In this document: piece by piece, positions 1 through 8,914 of the stretch | How the letters are laid out: every line of letters begins with the position of its first letter | Position numbering within the stretch: position 1 is the stretch's first letter | From: Rhodococcus sp. ARC_M6 | GTDB lineage: Bacteria > Actinomycetota > Actinomycetes > Mycobacteriales > Mycobacteriaceae | Direction of reading: 5' to 3' | Length of the DNA stretch: 40,276 bases | NCBI RefSeq assembly: GCF_022810305.1 | Contig: NZ_JALGQH010000044.1 | Span: 1-40,276, forward strand | Notes under the pieces: model-generated | The model's database searches: none | Seen by the model: only the letters and a program-made list of their open reading frames with translations | What the model was told of the DNA's origin: nothing | Program-made: the position numbers and the translations under genes

Positions 1-106
1 GGGTCCAGGTGCCGGTGAGGGTGGTGGCGGCGACTGCGCTGGCTCCGGCGGCTGCGGCGATGAATCCGCGGCGGGTCAGTCGGGTTGTTTCGTTGTGGGC
101 CGTCAT
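1..106 (-). CDS. Tat-exported protein, N-terminal fragment
   Basis: Only the first 35 codons lie in the window; the gene runs off the left edge. The start ATG (complement of 104-106) has GGAG 10 bases upstream. The peptide begins MTAHNETTRLTRRGFIAAAA and continues as an Ala-rich hydrophobic stretch ending near TTLTGTW. The RRGFI motif followed by a weakly hydrophobic Ala/Gly core is a twin-arginine (Tat) signal, so the mature protein is probably exported folded, perhaps with a cofactor. The catalytic part is outside the window, so I do not assign a function. The gene is divergent from the thiolase operon and shares the 658-bp control region with it. Confidence 0.8.
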   Translation of the reverse strand, partial: MTAHNETTRLTRRGFIAAAAGASAVAATTLTGTWT

Positions 107-297
107 GGTGGGGCTACTCCATCGGGGTCGGAAACTCTGGGTACAGATTTACCGTGGTTACGGTTGTGCCGATCGCTGTGATTCCTCGACCACGAAGGGT
201 GCCAGGTAGAGGTTTACTGTTCGAGCGTTGAAAACATGCGTCCACCAGCATGTTTGAAGCCTTGCTTAGGCCGGGGGGCGCATCATGCGGTCAAATA

Positions 298-311
298 TAG
301 AACACGTCTCA
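298..311. promoter_or_regulatory. Partial KstR-type box
   Basis: The site reads TAGAACACGTCTCA, or TGAGACGTGTTCTA on the other strand. The published KstR consensus TNNAACNNGTTNNA is met at all but one defined position, and one half (GTTCTA) is perfect. KstR represses sterol-catabolism genes in mycobacteria and rhodococci. The steroid-type thiolase nearby makes such a site plausible, but a single imperfect match may be chance. Confidence 0.3.
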
Positions 312-421
312 CTTTTTTGGGATGAAAACGCCAATCTAAATTGAGGATCAGTGAATATTCGGTTAGCGCTGTTAGGGAACTAGGACGGAACTTCTGGCCC
401 AAGTACGACGCGCTGAATTAA

Positions 422-473
422 TACTAAAGTACTAGTAATTCCCCTCTGTGGGCCTTCTATTACGACTTTAGTA
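422..473. repeat. TACTAAAGT inverted repeat, possible operator
   Basis: TACTAAAGT at 422-430 is mirrored by ACTTTAGTA at 465-473. A third copy of the core, TTTAGTA, lies at 510-516. The repeats sit in the AT-rich control region about 290-340 bases before the thiolase start. A TetR-family regulator closes the downstream operon and could bind here, but nothing in the sequence links it to these sites. Confidence 0.35.
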
Positions 474-764
474 CTGGGTATTTTCGTAAATAATTCTCAA
501 TATTCATCCTTTAGTAGTAGTAGGCCGCCTGCAGATTTCCTGGGAAGGTGCCCGAATTGAGAATGCCACTGTGTTGCGGCGCGCTTCAGACGTCGGGCAC
601 GTGCGGGGGCGATCGGCATTGACTCTGGCGCTGCCAGCATGGTAGCTATTTAACGAGCGCTAAGTCAGTGATTGGGCTTCGCGTTCACGATCACGGTCCG
701 GTGCCTGATGCAGGCATCTCGGGTGTCGGACCGTCTCACGCGCACGTCCTCGAAGGGAACGCAG

Positions 765-1958
765 ATGACCAATGCAGTAATCGTCGATGTAGTCCGGATT
801 GCATCCGGCAAGGGCAAGCCCGGTGGGGCGCTGTCCGGAACCCACCCCGTCGAACTGATGGCGCATGTACTGCGGTCCATCGTCGAGCGCAATGGCCTCG
901 ATCCCGCTTTGGTGGACGACGTCATCGGTGGTTGCGTCGGCCAGGCCGGCGAGCAGGCCCTCAACATCACCCGTAGCGCTGTGCTCTCGGCAGGTTTCCC
1001 CGATTCGGTGCCGGCCACCACCATTGACCGCCAGTGCGGATCAAGTCAGCAGGCAGCACACTTCGCAGCCCAGGGCATCATCGCCGGTGCCTATGACATC
1101 GTCATTGCCGCTGGTGTTGAATCGATGAGCCGCGTCCCCATGGGTTTCACCTCGATGGGCAAAGACGCATCCGGCCCCGGCATCGCCGCTCGCTACCCCG
1201 AAGGCCTGATCAACCAGGGTATCTCCGCAGAACTGATCACCTCCAAGTGGAAGCTCGACCGCGAAGCGCTCGACGCATTTGCCGCACAGTCCCACCAGCG
1301 CGCCGCAGCAGCGGCAGCGGCCGGACTGTTCGACAAGGAGATCATTCCCATCTCGGTGACCAACGCTGCCGGAGAAACCGTTTCACACACCGTCGACGAG
1401 ACGGTGCGCACATCGACCACCGCTGAAGGTCTGGCCGGATTGAAGCCGTCGTTCTGCTCCGAGAAGTACGCGGAGCGTTTCCCGCAGGCGCAGTGGGCCA
1501 TCACTCCCGGAAACTCCTCGCCCCTCACCGACGGTGCGTCGGCCGCTCTGATCATGAGCGAAGAGATGGCGTCCAAGCTGGGCCTGACCCCGCGTGCCCG
1601 CTTCCATTCCTTCTCGGTCGTCGGTGACGATCCGTTGCTCATGCTCACCGCTCCCATCCCGGCGACGCACAAGGTGTTGGCTCGCGCCGGCCTGAGCATC
1701 GACGATATGGACACCTACGAGGTCAACGAAGCATTCGCTCCGGTGCCGCTGGCCTGGGCGCATGAGTTCGGTGCCGACCCGGCAAAGCTCAATCCGTGGG
1801 GCGGCGCCATCTCGCTCGGCCACGCACTCGGATCCTCGGGAACGCGTCTGCTCGCCACGATGGTCAACCACCTCGAAGCCACCGGTGGACGCTACGGCTT
1901 GCAGACCATGTGCGAGGGTGCAGGCATGGCAAACGCCACGATTATCGAACGTATCTAA
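765..1958 (+). CDS. Acetyl-CoA C-acyltransferase (thiolase)
   Basis: This 397-residue thiolase cleaves 3-ketoacyl-CoA with CoA at the end of a beta-oxidation cycle. The catalytic set is present: nucleophilic Cys91 in RQCGSSQQ, NEAF motif with Asn321, His353 in SLGHALGSSG, and Cys383 in CEGAG. The usual proline in the GHP motif is alanine here. The overall pattern (GGCVGQAGEQ, SRVPMG, TMCEGAGMANATIIERI) resembles the FadA5/FadA6 group used on steroid side chains and rings, but I cannot place it within that group. The start is ATG 765, with GAAGGGA upstream; the reading frame stays open to 672 but without a ribosome site. It leads an operon with the dehydrogenase 30 bp downstream and a TetR gene. 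Confidence 0.93.
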   Translation: MTNAVIVDVVRIASGKGKPGGALSGTHPVELMAHVLRSIVERNGLDPALVDDVIGGCVGQAGEQALNITRSAVLSAGFPDSVPATTIDRQCGSSQQAAHFAAQGIIAGAYDIVIAAGVESMSRVPMGFTSMGKDASGPGIAARYPEGLINQGISAELITSKWKLDREALDAFAAQSHQRAAAAAAAGLFDKEIIPISVTNAAGETVSHTVDETVRTSTTAEGLAGLKPSFCSEKYAERFPQAQWAITPGNSSPLTDGASAALIMSEEMASKLGLTPRARFHSFSVVGDDPLLMLTAPIPATHKVLARAGLSIDDMDTYEVNEAFAPVPLAWAHEFGADPAKLNPWGGAISLGHALGSSGTRLLATMVNHLEATGGRYGLQTMCEGAGMANATIIERI

Positions 1959-1988
1959 AATCTCTCACCGTTCTCGAAAGGAATTCAT

Positions 1989-2750
<762 letters not shown>

Positions 2751-2762
2751 TTTCACCAAAAT

Positions 2763-3389
2763 ATGACTAGCGAAGCGGAAAATGCGAACTCGGTAGCGGT
2801 GGGGTGGCGATCCTTCCCTCCGCTGCCGATGAGCGACATCCTGCGTCATTCGCTGGAGTTGTTCGACGAGAACGGTTACCACGGCACAACGGTGCGGCAG
2901 ATCGCCAACCGTGTCGGGGTGACCGTTCCCGCGTTGTATTACCACCACGCCAGCAAAGAAGCAGTGCTTGTCGCGTTGTTCGAAGTGTCGATGGAAGAGT
3001 TGAACACCAGAACCGAAGCGGCAGAAGAAGAAGCGGGCGAGGATCCGGTCGCACGCTTCTCCCTGGTGGTGGAGGCGATCGTTCTGTACATGACACATCG
3101 ATCGCATCACGCAGCACTCGATACGGAGATTCGCCACGTCTCCCCGGAAAGCCGAAGTCGCTACGCGGCCAGTCGGAAACGGCTTGAGCTTCTGATGCGC
3201 AAGATCGTCAATGACGGTGCGGCGTCAGGAGATTTCTCGGTCACCGACACCGACGAGACTGTCCGGGCCATTCTCGGAATGTGCCAGTCACTGCCGCGGT
3301 GGTTCCAAACTGGTGGACCGATGACGCCGTCGCAATTGGCGGAGAAGTACGTCGATATCGCGCTGCATACTGTCGGGCACTGCTCGTAA
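2763..3389 (+). CDS. TetR-family regulator, KstR2-like
   Basis: This 208-residue protein has a TetR N-terminal helix-turn-helix: GYHGTTVRQIANRVGVTVPA then LYYHHASKEAVL, at about residues 39-75. The C-terminal ligand domain ends RWFQTGGPMTPSQLAEKY, close to the pattern of KstR2, a mycobacterial repressor that responds to an acyl-CoA-type steroid metabolite. It lies 12 bp after the dehydrogenase and is last in the operon, a common place for a repressor controlling its own operon through an acyl-CoA inducer. No perfect KstR2 operator was found upstream, so its target is unproven; the 422-473 dyad is a candidate. Confidence 0.87.
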   Translation: MTSEAENANSVAVGWRSFPPLPMSDILRHSLELFDENGYHGTTVRQIANRVGVTVPALYYHHASKEAVLVALFEVSMEELNTRTEAAEEEAGEDPVARFSLVVEAIVLYMTHRSHHAALDTEIRHVSPESRSRYAASRKRLELLMRKIVNDGAASGDFSVTDTDETVRAILGMCQSLPRWFQTGGPMTPSQLAEKYVDIALHTVGHCS

Positions 3390-3390
3390 C

Positions 3391-3429
3391 TGAAGGCGGG
3401 CAACAGGTTTGACCTGTTGCCCGCCTTCA
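3391..3429. terminator. Perfect 18-bp bidirectional terminator hairpin
   Basis: TGAAGGCGGGCAACAGGT at 3391-3408 and its exact complement at 3412-3429 enclose a 3-base loop (TTG). It begins one base after the TetR stop codon and lies 14 bp from the end of the convergent acyl-CoA ligase, so it can end transcription from both sides. There is no long T-run on either side, which is common for actinobacterial terminators. Confidence 0.88.
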
Positions 3430-3443
3430 ATGTTCAGTCTGTG

Positions 3444-5066
3444 TCAGAGGCGCGTAACCGTGAGCCCGCCATCGTGGTAATCGGACCGCAGACGCTTCTT
3501 GTCGAACTTGCCGACGCTTGTCTTCGGAACTTCCTGCACCACAGCCCAGTTCTCGGGCAGCTGCCACTTGGCAACCTTGCCTGAAAGGTATTCCTGCAGT
3601 TCGGACATCGTCGCTGTCGAGCCCGCACGCAAGACGACAGCCACCAAGGGGCGCTCGTCCCACTTCTCGTCCGGGACACCGATAACGGCGGCTTCGGTGA
3701 CATCCGGGTGCCCCATCACAGCGTTCTCGAGGTCGACGGACGAAATCCATTCGCCACCCGATTTGATGATGTCCTTGGAGCGGTCCGAGAGGCTGAGGAA
3801 ACCGTCTGCGGTGATAGATCCGACATCGCCGGTCTTGAGCCAGCCCTCATTGAACTTGTCGGCGGCGTCGACGCCGTAGTAGGCGCCGGTGATCCACGGT
3901 CCGCGAACTTCGAGCTCGCCGACGGAAACACCGTCGTGTGCAACAGTTTTGCCGTCGTCGTCGATCAGGCGCGCTTCGACGGAAGCGGGGAAACGGCCCT
4001 GTGAGTAGCGGTACTTCCACATTGCGTCACCGGTGACGCCGACCGGGGGACGGGCAACCGAGCCCAGCGGGGAGGTTTCCGTCATGCCCCAGGCATGCAG
4101 AACGCTGACGTTGTGCTGCTCTTCGAAAGCGTGCATCAGTGACGGAGGTACGGCGGAGCCGCCGATCAGAACCTCACGGATGAACGAGATGTCCTGCGGG
4201 TTCTGCTCGAGGTAGAGGTGCAGGCCCTGCCAGATGGTGGGCACTGCGGCCGCGAACGTCGGCTTCTCGCTGGCGATGATCGCAGCCATCGGAGCGGGCT
4301 GCAAAAAGCGGTCGGGCATGATCAGCGACGCGCCGATCATGAAGGCGGCGTAGGGAAGTCCCCACGACATTGCGTGGAACTGCGGAACAACTGCCAGTGC
4401 ACGGTCGCCCTGCCTGAGGTTGGGGCCGTCGCTCATGCAGACCTGCATGGAATGCAAGTAGATCGAACGATGCGAGTACACAACACCTTTGGGGTCTCCG
4501 GTGGTGCCGGAGGTGTAACACATCGCAGCAGCGCTGCGCTCGTCAACCTCGGGCCACGCAAACTCCGTCGGCTGCTCGGCGATCAGGCCCTCGTACGTGT
4601 GAACCTCGACGCCCTCAGGCGCCTCCAGGCCCGCAGTGGAGGAGCCCGTCACGATGATGTGCTTGACCGTCGTAAGCGACGGCAACTGCGGCGAGAGCAA
4701 CGGGATCAGCGACGGATCCACGATGATCACATGATCTTCGGCGTGATTGGCAACGTGGATCAGCTGCTCCGGGAACAACCGGATGTTGAGTGTGTGGAGC
4801 ACGGCGCCCATCGAAGGAATAGCCAGGTATGCCTCGAGGTGCTCGGAGTTGTTCCACATGAACGTGGCAACGCGCTGGTCTCCGTCGACGCCCAATCCGC
4901 GCAGAGCATGAGCGAGCTGAGCGCAGCGCTGACCGACCTCGGCGTATGACGTACGACGTGGGCCGGCTTCAGTCCAGGTCACAACCTCGGCATCGCTGTG
5001 CACTGTGGCGCCGTGGCGCAAAATTTGAGCAATGGAGAGTGGGGCGTCTTGCATCGTGCTCAGCAT
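3444..5066 (-). CDS. Acyl-CoA ligase, AlkK/FadD type
   Basis: This 540-residue ANL-superfamily enzyme activates a fatty acid with ATP and CoA through an acyl-adenylate. The P-loop YTSGTTGDPKG is at 184-194, the A5-type motif HAWGMTETSP is present, TGD of the A7 motif and SDRSKDIIKSGGEWIS follow, and the C-terminal catalytic lysine is Lys520 in SVGKFDKK. The wording around WNNSEHLEAYLAIPSMGAVL and SGGEWIS matches AlkK-type medium-chain ligases. The start is ATG 5064-5066, with AGGAG six bases upstream; a second ATG four codons in has a poorer site. It converges on the thiolase operon and could supply its acyl-CoA substrates, but it is a separate transcript. Confidence 0.92.
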   Translation of the reverse strand: MLSTMQDAPLSIAQILRHGATVHSDAEVVTWTEAGPRRTSYAEVGQRCAQLAHALRGLGVDGDQRVATFMWNNSEHLEAYLAIPSMGAVLHTLNIRLFPEQLIHVANHAEDHVIIVDPSLIPLLSPQLPSLTTVKHIIVTGSSTAGLEAPEGVEVHTYEGLIAEQPTEFAWPEVDERSAAAMCYTSGTTGDPKGVVYSHRSIYLHSMQVCMSDGPNLRQGDRALAVVPQFHAMSWGLPYAAFMIGASLIMPDRFLQPAPMAAIIASEKPTFAAAVPTIWQGLHLYLEQNPQDISFIREVLIGGSAVPPSLMHAFEEQHNVSVLHAWGMTETSPLGSVARPPVGVTGDAMWKYRYSQGRFPASVEARLIDDDGKTVAHDGVSVGELEVRGPWITGAYYGVDAADKFNEGWLKTGDVGSITADGFLSLSDRSKDIIKSGGEWISSVDLENAVMGHPDVTEAAVIGVPDEKWDERPLVAVVLRAGSTATMSELQEYLSGKVAKWQLPENWAVVQEVPKTSVGKFDKKRLRSDYHDGGLTVTRL

Positions 5067-5163
5067 GGGCTGCTCCTGGTTGTCATGCGATCCTGTGCTT
5101 TCCAGACAGGTCGCAAACGACGTGCGTGTGATGCCAGATTAACCACACTTCTTTAACTGATGT

Positions 5164-6837
5164 TTAGTGACCCGTCCCACACTCGAAGAACCAGGCAATT
5201 ACCAGCGCACCCGGATCGATCACCCCGCGCGCGGCCTCGCCCACGTAACTTGCGCGACCTCGATTGGCGATCATCGCTTCAGTCGATTCGGCGCCGGCGT
5301 GAGCGGCATTTGCAGCCTGACGTAGAGCGGTGTCGTACGTGGTGCCGGACCGAACTGCTTCCTCGAGCGCCTCGACGGCGGGGACTATCGCATCGACCAT
5401 CGTCTTGTCGCCGGGGCGTGCGCCGCCGAGCGTGGTGATGTTGTCGAGGCCGGCTCGCGCAGCGGTAGTGACGGCCGCGAGATCGAACCTCCCGTTGCCC
5501 GCTGCGCGGTAGAAGTGTCGGAACCAGATGCCGAACAATGCGCCGGACGTCCCGCCTGCATGCCCGAGGTATGCCTGCGAAATAGCATCGAATGCAGTTG
5601 ACGTGGAATAGGAATCCCTCATTGCCGTGAGGTCCAACTGTTCGAGGGCCGCCACCATGTTGGTTCCGAAGTCACCGTCGCCGGCTCGGCGGTCCAAGTC
5701 GGTGAGTGCTGGTTCCTGATCGAGTACCTTCTGAGCCCAAGCGGCTACCCAAGGTCCTGCTGATTCGTTATCAGTCGGGGTTGTGGGAGGGGTGTACGTG
5801 GGGCCGAAGGATCCGCTCGGGCCAACTGCCGAGTACGTTCTTGCCGGCGAATTGGGCCATGCCGGAGCACTGCACGGAGCGTCCCATAATTCGAGGACTT
5901 GGTCGTCGACGCGCACGAGTGTGATGGAGGCTCCGGCCATGTTGAGTGCCGTGACAAAAGTTCCGACCAGTGGACGCTCGATGCGAATTCCCTTCTGGTC
6001 CAGATATTCTCCGAGTTCCGCGAACAGCAAGTGCAATTCCAACGGATGGGTGGCGCCCAAGCCGTTTACTACAGCGATCACACGATCGCCGCGGACAAGT
6101 TGGAGTGAGTCGATGATCGGATCGGTCAGTCGACGTACCAGTTCGGGTGCCGGCAAAGCGTCGACGCGTTCACGACCGCGCTCGCCGTGGATTCCGATCC
6201 CCAGTTCCATCTGGCCTGCCGGCAGGTCGAACGACGGCTCCGTTGCGCCCGGGAGCGTGCACGGCGCCAGTGCGACGGCCATGCTGCGCGCGGATTCCGC
6301 TACCTGTCGGCCGATGCTGACCACCTCGGCCAAACTGTCACCACGCTCGGCTGCTGCGCCGCATACCTTTTCGACCACGACAGTGGCTGCAGTGCCTCGA
6401 CGCCCGGGGCCGTTGCCGTCGGCTCGTTCCGAGGCGAGATCGTCGTCGACCAGGACAACATCGGTGTCAATAGCGTCCTCCCGCAGTAACTCTCGTGCGA
6501 TGCCGAAGTTCAAAACATCGCCGGTGTAGTTCTTCACGATGTGGAGGACACCGCCGCCGACGTCGACGGCTTTGGATGCCTCATGAATTTGCAGCGCGTT
6601 GGGCGAGGTGAACACCAGGCCGGGGCAGACGGCGGTCAGCATGCCCTCACCGATGAACTCGGCATGCAACGGTTCATGTCCTGATCCGCCGCCGGACACG
6701 ATGGCGACTTGCTCGCGCGGAAGAGGGTGCGCCCGCATGAGGTATCCGGGGTCGGGATTCCAGGAAATATCATCGGTGGACGCGATCAGTCCACGAAGTG
6801 AATCTGGGACAAATGTCTTTGCGCTGCGCATGAACAT
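5164..6837 (-). CDS. Dihydroxyacetone kinase, fused DhaK-DhaL
   Basis: This 557-residue single-chain kinase phosphorylates dihydroxyacetone (or related small ketoses and glyceraldehyde) with ATP. The DhaK domain, about 1-325, has SGGGSGHEP at 48-56 and the substrate-binding His217 in GIGIHGERG, which forms the covalent hemiaminal. A Pro/Thr-rich linker follows at about 325-360. The DhaL ATP-binding domain, about 361-557, has LDRRAGDGDFGTNM with the Mg-binding aspartates and GGTSGALFG. It is on the same strand as threonine aldolase and 27 bp downstream of it, so the two may be co-transcribed. The ribosome site is weak (TGGAA), and an ATG two codons further in is an alternative start. Confidence 0.92.
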   Translation of the reverse strand: MFMRSAKTFVPDSLRGLIASTDDISWNPDPGYLMRAHPLPREQVAIVSGGGSGHEPLHAEFIGEGMLTAVCPGLVFTSPNALQIHEASKAVDVGGGVLHIVKNYTGDVLNFGIARELLREDAIDTDVVLVDDDLASERADGNGPGRRGTAATVVVEKVCGAAAERGDSLAEVVSIGRQVAESARSMAVALAPCTLPGATEPSFDLPAGQMELGIGIHGERGRERVDALPAPELVRRLTDPIIDSLQLVRGDRVIAVVNGLGATHPLELHLLFAELGEYLDQKGIRIERPLVGTFVTALNMAGASITLVRVDDQVLELWDAPCSAPAWPNSPARTYSAVGPSGSFGPTYTPPTTPTDNESAGPWVAAWAQKVLDQEPALTDLDRRAGDGDFGTNMVAALEQLDLTAMRDSYSTSTAFDAISQAYLGHAGGTSGALFGIWFRHFYRAAGNGRFDLAAVTTAARAGLDNITTLGGARPGDKTMVDAIVPAVEALEEAVRSGTTYDTALRQAANAAHAGAESTEAMIANRGRASYVGEAARGVIDPGALVIAWFFECGTGH

Positions 6838-6864
6838 GGTTCCAGCGTAGGTCTATCGCCGCGT

Positions 6865-7884
6865 TCAGGTACTGATTGCACTCACTCGATCCAGTACGGA
6901 CTCGATATCGTCGGTGCTCACATCCCGGTGAGTGACAAACCGCACCTTGCCGGCCACCGTCACTGCGCCGACACCCACAGTGGCAAGGTGTGAAACAACG
7001 ACGCTCGGGTCGGTGACGTCGGCGAGAACGATATTTGTTTCGGGTTCTGTTGTGTTCCATCCACGTTCACGTAGTCCGCGTGCGAGTAGTTGCGCATTGG
7101 TGTGGTCGTCGACCAGTCGATGACGCGAGGCCAGAGCAATGATGCCGGCCGCGGCCAGCACTCCGCCCTGACGGATCCCTCCACCGAGCATCTTTCGGAT
7201 GCGCCGTGCTTCAGCGATCCTCTCGGTGGACGCAGCCAGAACCGATCCCACCGGCGCACCCAATCCCTTGCTCAGACACACCTGAACTGTATCGGCTCCC
7301 AGAGTCAGCTCGTCGAGCGAAACATGCAGCGCTGCGGCGGCATTCCACAACCGTGCGCCGTCGAGGTGGATGAGCAGACCGCTCGATCGCGCGGCCTCGA
7401 CCAATGCCGTCCATTGAACAGTCGTCATGACTGCTCCGCCCGCGAAATTGTGCGAGTTCTCCAGGCACAGCAAGGTGGTGTTCAGCGTGTAGTACGGACC
7501 GCCACTTCCGACAGCTCGGCGAACCGTATCGGGAGTGGGCCGCCCGGGCCCACCGTCGTGGGGCAAGGCCATCGGCATTCCCTGAGCCAGCCACGCCGCG
7601 GTTCCCAACTCCGAACCGAGGACGTGAGAGTGCTCGGGTGCCAGAAATTGATCGCCGCGACGCAGATGCATCATCAACGCGATGAGATTGCCCATCGAAC
7701 CGCTGGGCACCCATAGGGCAGCGGGAAACCCGAGTAGATTCGCCACCTCTTCCTCGAGCGCGGCCATCGTCGGATCGTGATCGAGGACGTCGTCACCGAC
7801 TTCGGCGTCGGCCATGGCCTTGCGCATCTCCGAGTCAGGGGTGGTGACGGTGTCCGAGCGCAGATCGATATAGGTCGACGTCAT
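6865..7884 (-). CDS. ltaE: Low-specificity L-threonine aldolase
   Basis: This 339-residue PLP enzyme splits L-threonine or L-allo-threonine into glycine and acetaldehyde. It opens with the family hallmark DLRSDTVTTP, carries EHSHVLGSELG (His86, stacking on PLP) and LIHLDGARLWNAA, and has the Schiff-base lysine Lys206 in CLSKGLGAPVGS. The length is normal for the family. It lies between tauE (46 bp upstream) and dihydroxyacetone kinase (27 bp downstream) on the same strand, so read-through from the sulfur operon is possible, but no functional link is obvious. The ribosome site before ATG 7882-7884 is weak. Confidence 0.92.
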   Translation of the reverse strand: MTSTYIDLRSDTVTTPDSEMRKAMADAEVGDDVLDHDPTMAALEEEVANLLGFPAALWVPSGSMGNLIALMMHLRRGDQFLAPEHSHVLGSELGTAAWLAQGMPMALPHDGGPGRPTPDTVRRAVGSGGPYYTLNTTLLCLENSHNFAGGAVMTTVQWTALVEAARSSGLLIHLDGARLWNAAAALHVSLDELTLGADTVQVCLSKGLGAPVGSVLAASTERIAEARRIRKMLGGGIRQGGVLAAAGIIALASRHRLVDDHTNAQLLARGLRERGWNTTEPETNIVLADVTDPSVVVSHLATVGVGAVTVAGKVRFVTHRDVSTDDIESVLDRVSAIST

Positions 7885-7930
7885 GACTTCATTCGATCAA
7901 GCTTGCTGCTCAACGGTCAACTGAATGCGA

Positions 7931-8704
7931 TCATGCACCCACAATCACCTGAAACACCACAAACGCTGCGACCACGAAGATCAAGTACGCGAACCACTTC
8001 TGCAAGCGTGCCCGGTCGATGCGTTGACCGAACCGGCCGGCTACCAGTGACCCAGCGATAGCGGTGATGGTGAACGCCGCAACCACTCCCCAATCGAGGG
8101 TCAGATCGCCGAGGTAAGCGAGAAGACCGGACCCGGAGTTGGCGGTCACAATCACCAACGACGTGCCGACCGCGACGGACATCTCGATACCAAGCAGCAA
8201 TACCAGCGCCGGGACGATGAGAAAGCCGCCGCCAACGCCGAAGAGTCCCGTCAGGAAGCCGACGCCGAGGCCGGCGGGGATGGCGCGTGAAGTGCACCGA
8301 CGCCAGTTGATACCCGCCCCCTCGATGCGGCACGCGGTCCCGACGTTGGATGTCTCCGACAGCATCCGGATCCCGGCGACAACCATGACGAGAGCAAAGC
8401 CAGTCATGGTGACGGCGGGGGGGAGGGCGCGGTTTACCGCACTGCCGGCAAACGCGGCTAGGAATCCGGTGGCAGCGAAGACCCCCGCCAGGCGCCATTG
8501 AACTTGTCGCGCGGCAACTTTGGGGATGGCGCCGAACAGTGACGCGATGCCGACAACCAACAATGACATCGGTACGGCTTGCTCGAGCGGCATGCCCAAG
8601 GCATAGACCAGGACCGGAACTGCGAGTATTGATCCGCCGCCGCCGAGTAGCCCCAGCAGGATCCCGATGACGGAACCCAGTGCCAGGGTCAGGGCGAGCG
8701 TCAT
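7931..8704 (-). CDS. TauE/SafE-family sulfur-anion exporter
   Basis: This 257-residue membrane protein has about eight hydrophobic segments in the two-repeat arrangement of the TauE/SafE family. Both repeats start with a glycine-rich turn: IGILLGLLGGGGSILAVP near the N terminus and VGFLTGLFGVGGGFLIVP in the middle. Members export sulfite, sulfoacetate or related anions. The context is decisive: it is the third gene after a persulfide dioxygenase-rhodanese and a Cys-rich microprotein, the same company TauE keeps in staphylococcal cst operons, so sulfite or thiosulfate efflux is likely. The start ATG is 4 bp after the microprotein stop and has a weak ribosome site (GGTAGG), suggesting translational coupling. 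Confidence 0.9.
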   Translation of the reverse strand: MTLALTLALGSVIGILLGLLGGGGSILAVPVLVYALGMPLEQAVPMSLLVVGIASLFGAIPKVAARQVQWRLAGVFAATGFLAAFAGSAVNRALPPAVTMTGFALVMVVAGIRMLSETSNVGTACRIEGAGINWRRCTSRAIPAGLGVGFLTGLFGVGGGFLIVPALVLLLGIEMSVAVGTSLVIVTANSGSGLLAYLGDLTLDWGVVAAFTITAIAGSLVAGRFGQRIDRARLQKWFAYLIFVVAAFVVFQVIVGA

Positions 8705-8708
8705 TTAC

Positions 8709-8861
8709 CTACCGCCGGAACAAGTTCTTGAAGAAGCCGCTCGGGCGCTCGCACGTACAACGCTGGGCCAAGGGCACCGACTTCATGACGTCGTCGACAT
8801 GCTGGCCGCAACCGCTCCAGGTGGTTTTCGAGCAGGTCGAGCAGGTGACGGGGGAACACAT
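8709..8861 (-). CDS. Cys-rich 50-residue microprotein in persulfide operon
   Basis: This 50-residue product begins MCSPVTCSTCSKTTWSGCGQ and ends in a basic, Phe-rich tail (GFFKNLFRR). It has six cysteines (2, 7, 10, 18, 35, 37) and His21, arranged as CxxC and CxC pairs around a TTWSGCGQH core, which suggests zinc binding or a redox/persulfide-carrying thiol cluster. The start is chosen from AGGAG six bases before ATG 8859-8861; an in-frame ATG ten codons upstream lacks such a site. It sits 44 bp after the cstB-like gene and 4 bp before tauE, so it belongs to the operon. I recall similar small proteins in other actinobacteria but know no function. It would be missed by annotation with a longer length cut-off. 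Confidence 0.8.
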   Translation of the reverse strand: MCSPVTCSTCSKTTWSGCGQHVDDVMKSVPLAQRCTCERPSGFFKNLFRR

Positions 8862-8878
8862 AGTTTTCTCCTTCAAAT

Positions 8879-8914
8879 GTTGGATGGTCAAGCAGCGTTG
8901 GATGGTTAAGCGGC
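8879..8914. repeat. 18-bp tandem duplication at the cstB-like stop codon
   Basis: Two adjacent 18-bp copies, GTTGGATGGTCAAGCAGC at 8879-8896 and GTTGGATGGTTAAGCGGC at 8897-8914, differ at 2 positions. On the coding (minus) strand both read Ala-Ala-stop (GCCGCTTAA and GCTGCTTGA), so the second is a fossil duplicate of the end of the upstream gene, now in the 44-bp spacer before the microprotein. Confidence 0.75.

Larger units (their letters stand above)
107..764. other. AT-rich divergent control region
   Basis: This 658-bp stretch lies between the leftward Tat-protein gene and the rightward thiolase. I see no convincing gene in it: short ORFs lack ribosome-binding sites and recognisable sequence. 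Bases about 290-530 are clearly more AT-rich than the neighbouring genes. Dyads are at 422-473 and 630-646 (GCTGCCA-GCA-TGGTAGC, 6 of 7 bases pairing), and a partial KstR-type box is at 298-311. It is best read as promoters and operators for two divergent transcription units. Confidence 0.6.

Noticed and set aside
250..270. Possible KstR2 operator (AAGCAAGNNCTTGCTT) near CTTGCTT
   Set aside because: Only one half-site matches; the other half is not present at the right spacing.
4218..4949. Rightward 243-codon frame inside the AlkK-type ligase
   Set aside because: Antisense shadow; the Arg/His-rich product lacks any family pattern.
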